The translations under genes were made by a program, and so were the position numbers. The notes beneath the pieces were generated by a model. That model saw nothing but the letters and a program-made list of their open reading frames with translations. It did not search any database and had not been told where the DNA came from. Shown in pieces: positions 23,600 to 34,645 of a DNA stretch of 64,000 nucleotides. This stretch comes from Takakia lepidozioides (Eukaryota; Streptophyta; Takakiopsida; Takakiales; Takakiaceae). Numbering within the stretch: position 1 is the first letter of the stretch; the number at the start of each line of letters is the position of its first letter. The stretch lies in assembly GCA_030704615.1 (NCBI GenBank), contig CM060734.1, positions 43,850,042-43,914,041 of the forward strand, read 5' to 3'.

Positions 23600-24010
23600 G
23601 CTAGGCCAGCCTTTGAGCGCGCCATGGTGACACCTGGAGTTGTCTTGTTAGACAACCAGGATGACATTTTCTCTTTGAGTGGACCGGCAGGCAAGAAGTA
23701 CCGGCCACTGCGGGTCTTGTTGGACTCGGGAGCTCAGCCACTGATGTTGGGCAGAGCTGCTATTGCAGGTTTGGGCCTCATGGAGGCGGATATGGAGCCT
23801 TGTCCTTTCCAGATACAGACATCTCTGGGAGGATCAGAGCAGGCTCGGGGCATGACACGGCATCAGTTGGCCATTAGACTGCAGCCGGATCATCCTATAG
23901 ATGGCTCAGTGATGCGAGCCAAGGCCATTGTGACAGACGCGGTCTCTTACGATGTCCTCGTTGGTGGGGCAGTGTTATACCCCATGCTTCACCCTGGACT
24001 TTTGGGAGGA
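23600..24010 (+). pseudogene. Retropepsin-type protease domain
   Basis: Part of the frame 23378-24697. RVLLDSGAQPLML has the DSGA catalytic motif of aspartic retropepsins, followed by a hydrophobic strand (GLGLMEADM) and DAVSYDVLVGGAVLYPM, the place of the conserved second-half LGxDxL-like segment. It would cleave the polyprotein. A long low-complexity linker (23007-23426, Ala/Pro/Glu-rich) precedes it. Confidence 0.7.
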
Positions 24011-24420
24011 GTCAGCATCCTACAGGCCTGGATGGCAGTCAGGGGATGGTCGTCGTGCACAGCTCCCTGTGACATTCATTGGGGTATTGCGGCTGCCCAG
24101 CGGGGCAAGATGCCAACACTAGCCGCCTTTACAGCTGCAGTTAGTTGGCCTGGAGAGTTGCTGGAAGGCAATGCCCATGCAGAGGATGTGCCACCTCCAG
24201 CAGAGCAGGATGACATGCATGGTACGGCGGAGTTGTCTGCCATGGTTGCTCACACTCCATTGTGGGGTACGAGCAAGGATTTGCAGCAGGCTGCTGATGG
24301 ACGGGTGCAACAAGCCTGGGTAGAGGCCTTTGTACCGTCAGGAGAAGAGGAGAGTGCGGTGATTGCACCAGGACCACCTCAGTTGTCGCCATTGGACACC
24401 ACACCTCTTGTGTGGCAGTG

Positions 24421-25380
24421 CCCGGATGAAGGCATATGCCTTCTGGACTTGTTTGGCGGGATCAGCACTGGATTGGCTGCAGTGAGCAGGCAGGTGTACG
24501 AGTTCGACGTTACCTGTATGTGGAGAGGGATGAGACTGCACGACGCGTCTCACTGCGCCATGTTGCTCAGTTGGTACAGCAGTACCCTGATTTGTTGCCA
24601 GTGTCTGCAGTTCGTGGATACCAACAAGCCTTGCCAGCAGACATTTCGTTGCTGGGGGCGCAAGATTTGGAGCAGGTTGGCTCCATTGATCTGGTAGTGG
24701 CAGGTTGGCCCTGCCAAGGGCATTCATCAGCCGGGCATGGCAATGGATTGCGAGACTCGAGGACGGGTCTGTTTTGGGAGATGGTGCGGGTTTTGCGCCA
24801 CTTGCAGCTTCATCAAGCTGTATCTCCAGCATACATCTTGGAGAATGTGCCACTGATGGGTGATTCTCGGGCCAAGGTGATGGCCAGTGTGCATCAAGTC
24901 CGGTCGTGGCTTGGGTCAGCAGTGTTGCTGGATGCAGCTGCAGTGGGGTCACGGGCTCATCGTCCACGGCTATGGTGGACTAACTTGATGCCACCCGCAC
25001 TGCTCAAGCGTGCATTTGATGGGGTGCAGCGGCCAGCACACCTCACAGTGGATAGCATTTTGGACACAGGGAGGCAGTCTCAACGTGTGAGACACGATGA
25101 CCGTTCGCCTTTGGCAGTGGTCAACAGGGTGGGTCAACCACGAGCAGCATTACCTACACTGCTCAGCTTCCCAGGATCCCATGCTTTTCGGGATGGTGGA
25201 CCTGGCCTCTTGTGGGATAGCCAGTTGTAACAATTAGTGGAGCCCAATGCTGACGAGCGCGAGCGGGCAATGGGTTTTCCCACTGGTACCACGGCGGTGC
25301 CATCTCTTTCTGAGGCATCACGTCGTCAGGTGTTGGGGCAAGCAATGGATCTCAATTGCTTGACCTGGATTATCAGCTTG
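24421..25380 (+). pseudogene. DNA (cytosine-5) methyltransferase domain inside gypsy pol
   Basis: All main C5-methyltransferase landmarks appear in order. Motif I is LLDLFGGISTGL (24433-24468). After a one-base frameshift near 24485 come YVERDETA (motif II region) and then AGWPCQGHSSAG, motif IV with the catalytic Pro-Cys (near 24709). YILENVP is motif VI (near 24832), SRAHRPRLWW is motif VIII (near 24952), and a target-recognition-like region with PTLLSFPG follows. DERERAMGFPTG (25249-25284) and the motif X-like RRQVLGQAMDLNC (25324-25362) close the domain. Such enzymes transfer a methyl group from SAM to C5 of cytosine. It lies between protease and reverse transcriptase, in the pol frame. 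A TAA at 25228 and the frameshift inactivate it. GWPCQ differs from the usual GFPCQ or GGPPCQ. Retrotransposon-borne C5-methyltransferases are known from dinoflagellates and a charophyte alga. Confidence 0.85.
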
Positions 25381-25674
25381 GCTATGGCTGAGCAGCGCAG
25401 AGTACGGAGTTTCATGGTCTCCCTGCCTACCGAGACGGAACAAGCAGCGAGTGGGGGGGAGCAGGTGAGGACCACGAGGTGCAGGCCGCATCCATGGCAC
25501 ACGTGGGAGGTGCTCGAGGGTCAGAAGGAGTTGGCAGCCAAGGCGGCGGTGATGGATCAGGTTGGGGATTTTTCTCGAGTTGAGGAGGTCCTCAAGGATG
25601 GGATGATGGGGCAGGATGAGACATTGTCACTGACAAAGGAGGCAGTGGTCACTGCTCAAGAGGTTGCAGCATAG

Positions 25675-27110
25675 CAACCACGGGACGCGTCTTCTACCTC
25701 TAAGCCTGCTGGACTCAAGGTTGCAGTCACGGAGGACAATTGGGAGCCTGACGTTGGACCCATTGTCACCGGAGGAGAGAGACGACGTATACGGCGGTTC
25801 CTGAGGGCTTACATGAATTGCTTTGCCTTCAGTTTGAAGGACTTGGGAGCACTGAAGGGTCAAGAGATCCGTATTGAGTTGGCCACTGACACGCCAATCT
25901 TTCGGAGACCCTATAGATACAGTGACATGGAGAGGTCTTTGATTCAGATGAGGACTCAAGATCTCTGGGAGGTAGGTTTGGTGGAGCTCTCTGGTGGAGA
26001 GTATGCTTCAGCCACAGTGATGCCAGCCAAGAAAGATGTCTATGGCAATTGGACGGAGAGACGTGTGTGCGGTGATTACCAGCCTGTAAATCGTCAGACC
26101 AAGTCCGATAGGTATGCCATGCCGACACCAGAGGAGATCTTTGATGCCATTGGGCATGCCAAGGTCTTTAGCACGTTGGATTTACGATCCGGATATCACC
26201 AGTTGCCGATCAAGGAGGCGGATAAGCAAAAGACGGCATTCTGGGGGATCAATGAGCACGGGAAGGATTGCCTATATCAGTGGCGGTTCTTACCATTTGG
26301 GCTTAAAAACGCTCCTGCTGAGTTTCAAAGAGTCATGGACAGGATTCTAGCAGGGGTGGAGTTTGCTCGGTGCTACATAGATGACATCATCATCTTTAGT
26401 GCTATGGTGGAGGAGCAGAGAGACACCTTCAGGGGATATTTGAGCGCTTGAGGGCGCACGGATTGAAGTTACATCCGGGAAAGTGCAAGTTTTTCCACAA
26501 CCAGATTGAGTATCTGGGTCACATGATATATCCTGGAGGATTGGGGGTACAGCAGACTAAGGTAGAGTCCATTGCACAGGTTCCACGCCCCACGGATGTG
26601 AGCCGAGTTTGAGCTTTCATGGGGTTAGCAAACTATTATAGACGGTTTGTTAAGGGATTTAGTGCCATTGCAAAGGCTCTAACCAAGCTGACCAAGGTGG
26701 ACCAGGAGTGGCAGTGGGAAGATGAGCAAGAACAAGCTTTTCAAGAGCTCAAGGCAAGGTTGACCTCGGCGCCCATCTTGAGACGGCCTATCAGGGGGCG
26801 TCCTTTTCAGCTGCATACGGATTGGAGCATGCTGGGGCTTGGAGCGGTGCTCACACAGGTGGATGATGAGGGAAGAGAGTTCGTAGTGGCTTACGCTAGC
26901 CGCTCGAACAATGCTGCAGAGTCTAAGTATAGCTCATATGAGGGAGAATGCTTAGCTGCAGTGTGGGCCGTGACACACTTCAGGTGATATCTATACGACA
27001 ATCTCTTCACCCTTGTTATGGATCACCAACCACTCAAGTGGTTGATGGAGTCAGACAAGCTTACGGGGAAGCTTGCACGGTGGTGCATCGACCGGGTTTG
27101 GTCAATCGCA
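25675..27110 (+). pseudogene. Reverse transcriptase and RNase H of the methyltransferase gypsy element
   Basis: The frame continues from the methyltransferase after a TAG at 25672. STLDLRSGYHQLP, RFLPFGLKNAPAEFQ and CYIDDIIIF (the YxDD catalytic motif, near 26375) mark the polymerase. A frameshift near 26445 separates the palm from LKLHPGKCKFF and EYLGHMI. A TGA at 26610 precedes FMGLANYYRRFVKGF. RNase H follows, with QLHTDWSMLGLGAVL and YSSYEGECLAAVWAV, then a TGA at 26985 and MDHQPLKWLM. These are canonical Ty3/gypsy landmarks. Most stops sit where CGA or CAA would restore the expected residue. Confidence 0.88.
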
Positions 27111-28630
27111 ATGCAGATGGGTTGAGTCGCAATCCATGCACGAGCCAGCAGGATGACACTGGAGCTCGGTGGCATGGTGAGACAGACGAGGAGATGGTGC
27201 CCGAATGGCATGCATCTGCATTTCTGTGTATCTTGGCAGCAAAAGGCCAGGTTGGACCTGCAACGGGGATGACTGTGGATCAAGTGTCTGAGGACCCTGA
27301 GGCCAGCAATGAGCAAGGTGGCACCAAAGATATACATGAGGATTCAGCTGTGTTGGACTATCTTCGCACTGGAGACACGGCAGCCACTGTGACTGCTAGG
27401 GAGAGGGATCGGATCCTACAGCGAGCCAAGAGGTTCAAGTGGGAGGGTACACACCTGCTCCGAGTGTGGGAGGATGGTCGAGTGAGGATTGTGCCTCACC
27501 CAACACAGCGGGCACGGTTAGTGCGGCATGCCCATGAGAAGTTGGGGCATTTTGGGGTGCGACGCATTCATAGTCTACTACAGGGGCAGTATTGGTGGCG
27601 TGGTATGCACACAGAGGTGCAACAATTTGTGGCTAGGTGCATGGTGTGTGACAGGGTGCGTGCTTCATTCAACACCCCTACTCCACAATTGCACCCTCTT
27701 CCGATCATGGGATTGGGCTACAGGTGGAGTCTTGACTTCGCAGGGCCGTTGCCACTGACCATGCGCCACAACAAGTATGTGTTGGTGATGGTGGAGCACT
27801 TCTCCAAGGGGATTGAGTTGGTTCCATTGCCTGATAAGGCTAGTGAGGGAGCTGCGTATGCATTCTTGGATTGTGTGCTTAGCCGATTTGGTGCTCCAGC
27901 TGAGGTACTCACGGACCAAGGGAGAGAGTTCTTGGGGGAGTTTCAGGCTTTGTGTGACAAGGCCTTGATAGACCACCGCACCACTTCTCGGGATCATCCT
28001 GAGGCCGATGGCTTGGCAGAGAGAGTTGTTCAGACAGTAAAGAGGGGTTTGCGCAAGTATGGCTTGCAGAAGGGACACCTAGGAGATTGGGACCTTCAGT
28101 TACCCTGGTTAGCCATGGGCTACAGGTTCAGCAAGCAAGCATCACTTGCCTCTGTCTCACCATGCTTTCTTCTCTTTGGCCGAGAGCCGGATTTGCCTAC
28201 ATCCATTCGCAGAGAAGCTGCTGCAGTTTTTAACCTTGACGATCCGGACGTGTAGGCACGTGCATGTGAGCAGCGTGCAGAGTTGTTCAAGAAAGTCATG
28301 CCCATGGCTTTCGAGAACCTTGCCATCGCACAACACCGTGATACGTTGAGGTATGCTACCATACGTGGTGGGGGCTATCGTCCTGGGGTCAGGAGATTCA
28401 ACCCTGGTGACTATGTCTATCCGCAGCAGACTGCTCCTACGACCTTGGATGTGACTGCAGGACGTGTTATTTTGAGGGTTCGAGAGGTCTTGCCCTCAGG
28501 CGCCTTGGTCTTGGAGGGTCGGGATGGCATAACTTGGAAGGACCATGTGCGTAATTGTGCGCCATGTCACCTTCCGAATGTCGATGGCAGGATTGATCCA
28601 AACCTGGCAGTGGTATCTGTAAGTTTGAGG
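27065..28630 (+). pseudogene. Integrase of the methyltransferase gypsy element
   Basis: The frame 26948-28255 starts in the RNase H tail (VVHRPGLVNRNADGLSR). The HHCC zinc domain is HEKLGHFG with CMVCDR. The catalytic core has SLDFAGPL (first Asp), LTDQGREF (second Asp) and HPEADGLAERVV (Glu). A TAG at 28253 is followed in the same frame by a basic stretch and FNPGDYVYPQQ, the SH3-like C-terminal region. The frame then runs without a break into the PHD finger. Integrase inserts the cDNA into host chromatin. Confidence 0.85.
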
Positions 28631-28774
28631 TGCATGTTGTGTAGGTCTGCTAGAGGGGCAGCCACCATGCTGGTGTGTGATCGATGCTCTAGAGGTTGGC
28701 ATATGGGATGCTTGACTCCACCTCTTGAGATGGTTCCGGATGGGGATTGGTTATGTTCACATTGCATTGGATAG
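28631..28774 (+). CDS. PHD finger at the C-terminus of the gypsy polyprotein
   Basis: CMLC, then CDRCSRGWHMGC, then DWLCSHC give the C4HC3 spacing of a PHD finger, with the conserved Trp before the last Cys pair. The frame ends in TAG at 28772. PHD fingers bind histone H3 tails. By analogy with the chromodomain at the same place in chromoviruses, I infer it steers integration to a chromatin state. It is continuous with the integrase frame, so it belongs to the element and is not a neighbouring gene. Confidence 0.8.
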   Translation, partial: CMLCRSARGAATMLVCDRCSRGWHMGCLTPPLEMVPDGDWLCSHCIG

Positions 28775-29033
28775 TGGGAGTGGATACAACCATAGAAGGC
28801 TAACAAGAAATGCAAGGCCAAGCTACTAGGAGACCTTGAACACACGAGATCTTGGCTCAAGTTCACAGATTGCAAGACGGCGACTAACGATGGGGCTACT
28901 CTTGTACCCGGCCTCTTGGTCTATAGAGTTTGAGTACAATAGGGATAGTGATAGAGGACTTAGTACGGCTGTGGCTATTACATCTTGTAGCTATCTGGAG
29001 GTAGAGGGACCTATCCACCAGCTAGGGGGGCGA

Positions 29034-29475
29034 TTGTGGCAGACTACTTTATTGTGCATATATGTGTGGTGTGGTTTGGACAACGATGTAGTTGTGTAGC
29101 GATACGTATGCGCACGACAGCTGTCAAGTTAAATAAGCACAGTGTGAAACTAACTAGAATAAAGCTAGTTATTTGTATTTAACACTTGAATTTAGGTCAA
29201 GTGTTAAATCAGGTGTCAAGTTTAGTTTGACACCTAAACCGTCTTATCTTCACGAGAGCGTCAGTCGCGCAGCTCATCTCTCTCGAGTTGAGCCTGCGCG
29301 ACCGAGCTCCTTCATCGTTTAGAACTGAGTGTACTTATGATGGGAGGATAGGTTGTTGTGGGGTGGAGTCCCCATAGCTTGGGGTGCCCCTGACTCGACT
29401 ATTATCTGAAAGAGTGATGATGAGATGGATTTCATGTTTCTTGTGTTAAGAGTGTGTTCTTAGCTTTTCTTATCA
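29034..29475 (+). repeat. 3' LTR of the methyltransferase gypsy element
   Basis: Starts TGTGGCAGAC directly after a G-rich tract and ends near TCTTATCA. It holds a dyad (aacacttga, then tcaagtgtt, near 29182-29206). Since no 5' LTR is available for comparison, the right border is inferred from the start of a second copy at 29476. Confidence 0.6.
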
Positions 29476-29562
29476 TTGTGGCAGACTACTTTATTGTGCA
29501 TATATGTGTGGTGTGGTTTGGACAGCGATGTAGTTGTGTAGCGATATGTATGCGCACGACAA
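29476..29562 (+). repeat. Second, partial copy of the LTR start (86 bp)
   Basis: TGTGGCAGAC...GCGCACGACA repeats the first 86 bases of the LTR at 29034 with only two or three differences, and then stops abruptly inside the coding frame of the gene at 29563-30236. Either a second element was inserted head-to-tail and truncated, or the 86-bp block is a terminal repeat of a small element. Confidence 0.6.
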
Positions 29563-30236
29563 ACTGTTCCTCCAACGGAGAGTGTACCTCGCCCCCCTCC
29601 ACCTCAGACGTTGAAGGTCCGGCTGCGAAGACCTGTTGCGGCGTATAATCTGGAGATTGGTCTGCATTTCTTCCTTCTTCCATATCGTCGTTTCCATCCG
29701 CCTTTCCTCCTTCTTCCACCTCGTCGTTTCCATCGAACCATATGATGTCCTGCCCTTGACGTATATACAAGTCTGGGATATCAGAGAACATGTATAGTCT
29801 AGTACGCTGTCTCGCAGTGGCAGTTTGCCAATCCACCGGTCGCAATAAAATCAACTTTGTGTACAACATGGCCGCAAATAAATACGGGACCTTGTTGTTG
29901 ACCCCACAATGTTGTATGTACCTCCTCTGCCCTGTGGCGGAAATGCGGGTTAGCGAAGGAATGCAAGCTAGCTTGATTTTGTTTGGTTTGTGGATCATGC
30001 CTATCTCTGTGCCATAAACGATTTATGTGACACTAGTCCACAAATTTCTTGCAGTCACCAAGCGACCACCGCTGCCCCAACTTCCAAACTTCCCAACCTG
30101 GTTCCGCAAGAATGTTGGGGTCATTGTATATGTCCCAACGAAGTTCGCGCCTGACCCCTTTTGGTTTTTTTTTGGGAGGTCCAGGTTCATTATCATCATC
30201 CCTGCGATGACCTCCTCTGTCTTCCTCCTCCGCCAT
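29563..30236 (-). pseudogene. Unknown gene downstream of hairpin array B, truncated by an LTR
   Basis: ATG at 30236 opens a 67-residue frame with an acidic and basic start (MAEEEDRGGHRRDDDNEP, then PKKKPKG, a possible nuclear signal), ending in SLGDCKKFVD-stop at 30033. A second frame (about 30010-29563) continues with GQRRYIQHCGVNNKVPYLF and an acidic Glu/Asp repeat, ending where LTR sequence begins. The two are probably one gene joined by an intron or frameshift. I do not recognise a family. It has a TATA box and a hairpin array upstream, as do the kinase-like gene and the hAT transposase, so it is probably transposon cargo. Confidence 0.45.
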
Positions 30237-30597
30237 TTATGGTTCTGGCTTACCCCTACTCGACAGGTGTTTGCTAAGAAAAATGCTCTCCCAACCCTCC
30301 TAATCGTATCTAATCCTACTCCCTAATGAATCCTCCCCAAGTACTAGAGGCACGTGTCACTCCCTCGGCACTTCTAAGTGAAATGACGCAATGTGCAATG
30401 AAAAAAATGTGGGTACCAGAGGAGGGCTTCCCGGGAGGTACTCAGCATCGAATTCGTAGAATCCAACGGCCCAAAATACCCCCCACCCAACCAATAGCAC
30501 CCCTCTCCACTTGGACTCAATGACAATGAATGCAACATCCCATCACCCACCAAGTCCTGGTGTGGAGAAAAGTGAGGGAGAGAATGGCCTCCAAGGC

Positions 30598-30605
30598 CTT
30601 ATAAG
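30598..30605 (-). promoter_or_regulatory. TATA-like box upstream of the unknown gene
   Basis: CTTATAAG, about 60 bp from the first hairpin of array B and in the same position as the boxes at 5458 and 34933. Confidence 0.4.
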
Positions 30606-30663
30606 CCCCCCGTCCACACTCGGGGCGCGCGTTGTCATCATGATTGCGCACGCTAGTAATAGC

Positions 30664-31370
30664 TGCGACCGCCAGCAGGGGTGGTCGCATCTTTTTTTCT
30701 TTTCTTTATTATGTGCGACCACCAGCAGGGGGGTGGTCGCAGAATTTTTATTTTTTTAATAGGTGCGACCACCGGCAGGGGGGTGGTCGCAGATTTTTTT
30801 ATTTTTTTTAATGGGTGCGACCCCCAGCAGGGGGGTGGTCGCAGATTTTTTTATTTTTAATAGGTGCGACCACCAGCAGGGAGGTGGTCGCATAATTTTC
30901 CTTTTATTTAATAGATGCAACCACCAGCAGGGGGGTGGTCGTAGGGGTGTGGTCACATAATTTTCCGATTTTTTAATATCTACCAAGAGTTAGTAGCTCA
31001 GTTGGTTAAGTGCACTGAGTGCGACCCGGACGATTTTGGGGTCAAATCTTGCTACTTGATGGGTGTGGTGCCCCATTCCTACGCCTCTTGGTGCATAAAT
31101 GAAAGAGGTTATTTTCTCCTCTCACTACTAAGGGGCCTGATTTGTGAGTTGTCGCTCCCAGGTGTTTCCCAAAAAAATAAAAATAAAAAAATAAAATAAA
31201 ATCTGCGACCACCAGCAGGGGTAATCAGTAAATCAGTAAATAGGTGCGACTACCAGCAGGGGGGTGGTCGCAACATTTTTCTTTTATTTTAACAGTTGCG
31301 ACGACCGCTACTGGTGGTCACACAATTGTTTTTTTTAAAATAGGTGCGACCACCAGGAGGTTGGTCCCCT
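30664..31370. repeat. Hairpin array B (about 10 units, opposite loop orientation)
   Basis: Units TGCGACCACC, loop AGCAGGG, GGTGGTCGCA start at 30664, 30714, 30764, 30817, 30865 and 30916, at 48-53 bp spacing. Four weaker units follow near 31203, 31243, 31297 and 31345, after a SINE. The loop strand is reversed relative to arrays A and C, so B and C flank the hAT transposase as inverted arrays. Confidence 0.85.
30985..31200 (+). mobile_element. tRNA-derived SINE inside hairpin array B
   Basis: 'tagtagctcagttggttaag' is a near-perfect tRNA A box and 'ggggtcaaatcttgc' a B box. The body has 'gcataaatgaaagaggttat' and 'aaggggcctga', and the tail is A/T-rich (aaaaataaaaataaaaaaat). The body matches the SINE at 46340-46560, so this is a family. 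It splits array B. Confidence 0.75.
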
Positions 31371-31699
31371 TGCACCTGTATATATGTTTGGAGAGACAGA
31401 TGAAAAGCACGTGTATCGACTCCCCATGGATTTGTGAAGGGGAAGATGAATGTTGGGAGCTGCACCTGGCCTTTGTGGCTTTCGAAACCATAATATGAAA
31501 TCAACAATGTAAAGGTAATGACGAAACACAAACACACGCACAACCACCAAACCCTTTCTTGGGTACACATATTCCACCATTTTTATTTCCGTACACGTAT
31601 GCATGTACCCAAACTGAAACTTAGATATCCATGGAAACATACTACACATCATGTGACAGAAGTTATAGCTGTACCTAATTCCGTCTGCACGACGACGAT

Positions 31700-34645
31700 G
31701 GTATGATCTCACGCCTAGTACAAAATCTTCGTTCCCACTCACTTCACCCCCGTTCCCATGATCTCCATCTGTTCTTTCGTTTCCGGAGGCAACTGCCTGT
31801 TGGACCTGTAGTCGTCCTCGGAGTACGTTCAGTTGTCTCTCTGGTCGGTTTCCACTCCTATCATGAATACCATCTAGGGTTTCAGGCCTATTCACAGGTC
31901 GGTCACCAACAAAAGGTTGCGCAATTCTTTGCCGTTTCTGGGCTTGTCCCGGATTTCGTGGTGGCCTTGGAGCAGGTCTCGTATGAGGAAGGCTACTCGT
32001 ACGTATATCAGAGGGGCCGACATGAGAGGAAGGGGCATGAGATGGACCAGCGAGGGTCGAGGGAGCACGGTTCACATGCGGACGTCGTCGGGCCAGATGA
32101 AACGACAATGGCCGGTCGTCGTCATCCGATGGTTCGACTTGTAGAAGTCCCGCAGTAGAAGAACCATCTCCCAGGATCGGAGTAGCGATGGAAGGAATTA
32201 CATGAGGGGGAGAGAGACTAGATGGACTAGCATGGGATGGACTGGCTTGAGAAAGAAAAACATGAGATGGAGCGGGGTAAGATGAAGCACGATTCACAGG
32301 GGCACGATGTTGGTGAAGGAATGACAACGGCCGGTTGTCATCATCCGACGATTCGACCTGCACATCTCCCGCAGTCCGTGGAACTCGTGGTGGGGGAGAG
32401 TTGACCTTAACTTCATTGTTGAGAGTGTGCTCCACTGGGGGAAGAGGGTCCGCAATTGGGATGACACCATGTCGCAGTTCATCAACAACAAGGTCATCGA
32501 AAGATGGATGCATTGCAGCATCATCGTCATTAAATTCATATGGGTCATGTGGAGGATTGCCCACATCATCAGACCCATCCCAACCGTCGGAGTCGGAGTC
32601 CCTCGCGGCATCAGTGTCATCGTTGCTGCTAGATTGGACCTCTGAGGCAGATTCTTCAGACAACAGATTCTTCTCGTACCATGCAGATGCGTCACTTGCT
32701 CTCATCTCTTGCAGTAGCCTACGATTCGTGTAGACATAAACCAATTTGTCAGCCCTGGCAAGATTCAACCTGTTGCGAATCTTGTTGTGAACAAACGAGT
32801 AACTGTTCCAGTTCCGCTCACAGGACGAGGCGCACACTTGAGCAAGAATACGCTTTGCAATGGGAGCTAATGTTCTTGCTCCAGCTCCAATCAGATCCCA
32901 CCATTCATGTGGCAACATGTTCATTGCTTTTGGATCCGGCATGTCATGGAAATGATTCTGCCGATCCGAGAAGCACTGGTACTCAGACAACACTCGCTCT
33001 GCCATGTTCAAGGGCGCAAGTTGCATGATGACCCGTACAAGCCCGGCTTTGGCATCCACATCGTCTCTCAAATCCATATTGTCCAGCAAGAATGGATTCA
33101 GCAAGGCCCCCGCATAATGCAAGTTCGTGCGAACCATCCGTTTGCGGTCGTAAAATGCATCATCGGTCCTTGCCGCCAAATCATCGTCCATAGAAAATGG
33201 AGGACGCCTCAAGGATTGCACATGCTTCTCAAGATTTTCCAATATCAACCATGCTTTACCCATTATTGGTTGTTTTCCATCAAACTCCCGCAAAGCAATC
33301 AACACCGGCTCCACCATGTACACAAAATTTGCACATTTCGCCCAGAAATCGTCGGAGCGAAAGATTGCGCGGACCCCCTGACTTTTGCTCAAAGACTTGG
33401 ACTTACGAGAGTCGCGTAAGGTGCCCACATACACATCCCATTGAGGGTCAATGATCACTTGCTCCAGACCCGCCCTCACAGTCACCAGTCGATCCACAAT
33501 CAAAAAGTTTGTGGCAAAGTGGGTTTCACCCGGGTTCCTAAGGCTGTATTTGGGTTCATGCTTTCTAAACAATGCCAGAGGGATGTGATGTGTACAAATA
33601 AACGTCACAACCGACTTGCCTTTTTTACTAGTTGTTTCATCCATGATTCTTTTCCCCAATCCTCCAAAATGAGATCAAAGATATGAGCAACACACCCTTG
33701 GTAATATAGATGGGGATATCGTACCATCAAAATATCGGCCATATTAACCATGTTAGATGCATTGTCCGTGCACACTTGGACAATTTTATCAGCTCCAATT
33801 TTATCGATGAAACTCGTCAACAACCCTACTTGATAACGTGCATCTTTTCTCTCCCCGCTTGTATCAACGGATCCCAAAAATTGTTCCCCTGTAGAACAGA
33901 CCAGCATGACATTGAACAGTGGTCGATTAGTAATAGAACTCCAACCGTCCGCACATATAATGCTTCCATATTTCCGGAGAGAATCACCTGTCTTTTCATT
34001 CACCTTTTGGGTGAGGTCAGACATAGCCTCTTCTAGCAATCATGTGCGGAGATCGCGATAACTTGGAGGTGTGTATGTGGATTTGGAATCGGACGTGGCT
34101 TTGACAGCAGCCACAAACACAGGAAGCCTCGAGACATTGAACGGAATATTGGCCTCGTAAAAAAATTGGGCTCACTTCTTATCCAGAGTCCTCCTATGCA
34201 ACAAATTTAAGCCTTCTTGCATTGATTGTTGCCTCAATGGTCTGGTCCGTACAAGTGCTGGCGTACAATCGGGTGTTGCTCCTGACCCATCGGCTTCTCC
34301 ACGAACAGCAGACGCCTCGCAAGAATCCCTTTGGGTACAACTCTGAGGGACAGTTTGATTCGAACCTGGAGTGTTTGGCTCAGAAGCCGCGGCCACATCA
34401 AGAGACGGTGGGATATTGCCTCCACATTGGGTAAAGTGGGTTTTCACTCACATGGAGGCTTTTGGGCACAAACTAACCCTTGCATTCTTCCCATCTCTGT
34501 AGCCGAGGTGATATAACATGCGATCTTTGCGACCCGCCAGCTTCAATGCACAAAGATTGCATTGAACACCGTCCTTTTTGTGCGGGTCTATGGTGAACCA
34601 AGGGATCCACTCATCTCTCATTCTCACACCCAAAACCCTAACCAC
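31700..34645 (-). pseudogene. hAT transposase with BED-type finger, DUF659 and dimerisation domain
   Basis: ATG at 34645 starts a BED-like zinc finger (CNLCALKLAGRKDRMLYHLG, then a Cys). After TGA codons at 34448, 34172 and 34039-34041 in the same or adjacent frames comes FYEANIPFNVSRLPVF and then the DUF659 block (IICADGWSSITNRPLFNVML, VCTDNASNMVNMADIL, YQGCVAHIFDLILEDWG). A frameshift near 33655 leads to the long frame ending at 31335. It holds the hAT dimerisation signature (MLPHEWWDLIGAGA, CASSCERNWNSYSFVHNKIR) and then an acidic Ser/Asp tail with a duplicated SSDDDNRPLSF-like motif. hAT transposases cut and paste DNA, leaving 8-bp duplications. The stops sit where Trp (TGG) is expected. 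A TATA box and array C lie upstream. Confidence 0.85.

Larger units (their letters stand above)
20540..29475 (+). mobile_element. Ty3/gypsy retrotransposon encoding a C5-cytosine methyltransferase
   Basis: The order on the plus strand is gag with zinc knuckle, protease, C5-methyltransferase, reverse transcriptase, RNase H, integrase, PHD finger, then a G-rich tract (aggggggcga) and a 3' LTR starting TGTGGCAGAC at 29034. Domain order RT-RH-IN defines Ty3/gypsy. No matching 5' LTR was found between 20.5 and 21.5 kb, so the left end is truncated or rearranged; 20540 is where the minus-strand integrase fragment gives way. At least four frameshifts and about ten premature stops show that it is dead. 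Confidence 0.85.

Noticed and set aside
30985-31060. Possible tRNA gene (good A and B boxes)
   Set aside because: The sequence does not close into a cloverleaf with an acceptor stem, and it continues into a body and A-rich tail shared with another copy, which is the structure of a SINE.
31335-31700. Last part of the long frame downstream of the hAT acidic tail
   Set aside because: It runs into array B sequence and changes composition; it is open by chance or follows an unrecognised intron, so I did not include it in the gene.
34041-34448. Reassigned TGA (as Trp) to explain in-frame TGA codons in the hAT gene
   Set aside because: Other decayed elements show TAG and TAA as well, frameshifts accompany the stops, and the intact M2 genes and gypsy gag use Trp as TGG with normal stops. 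Decay by deamination explains it better.
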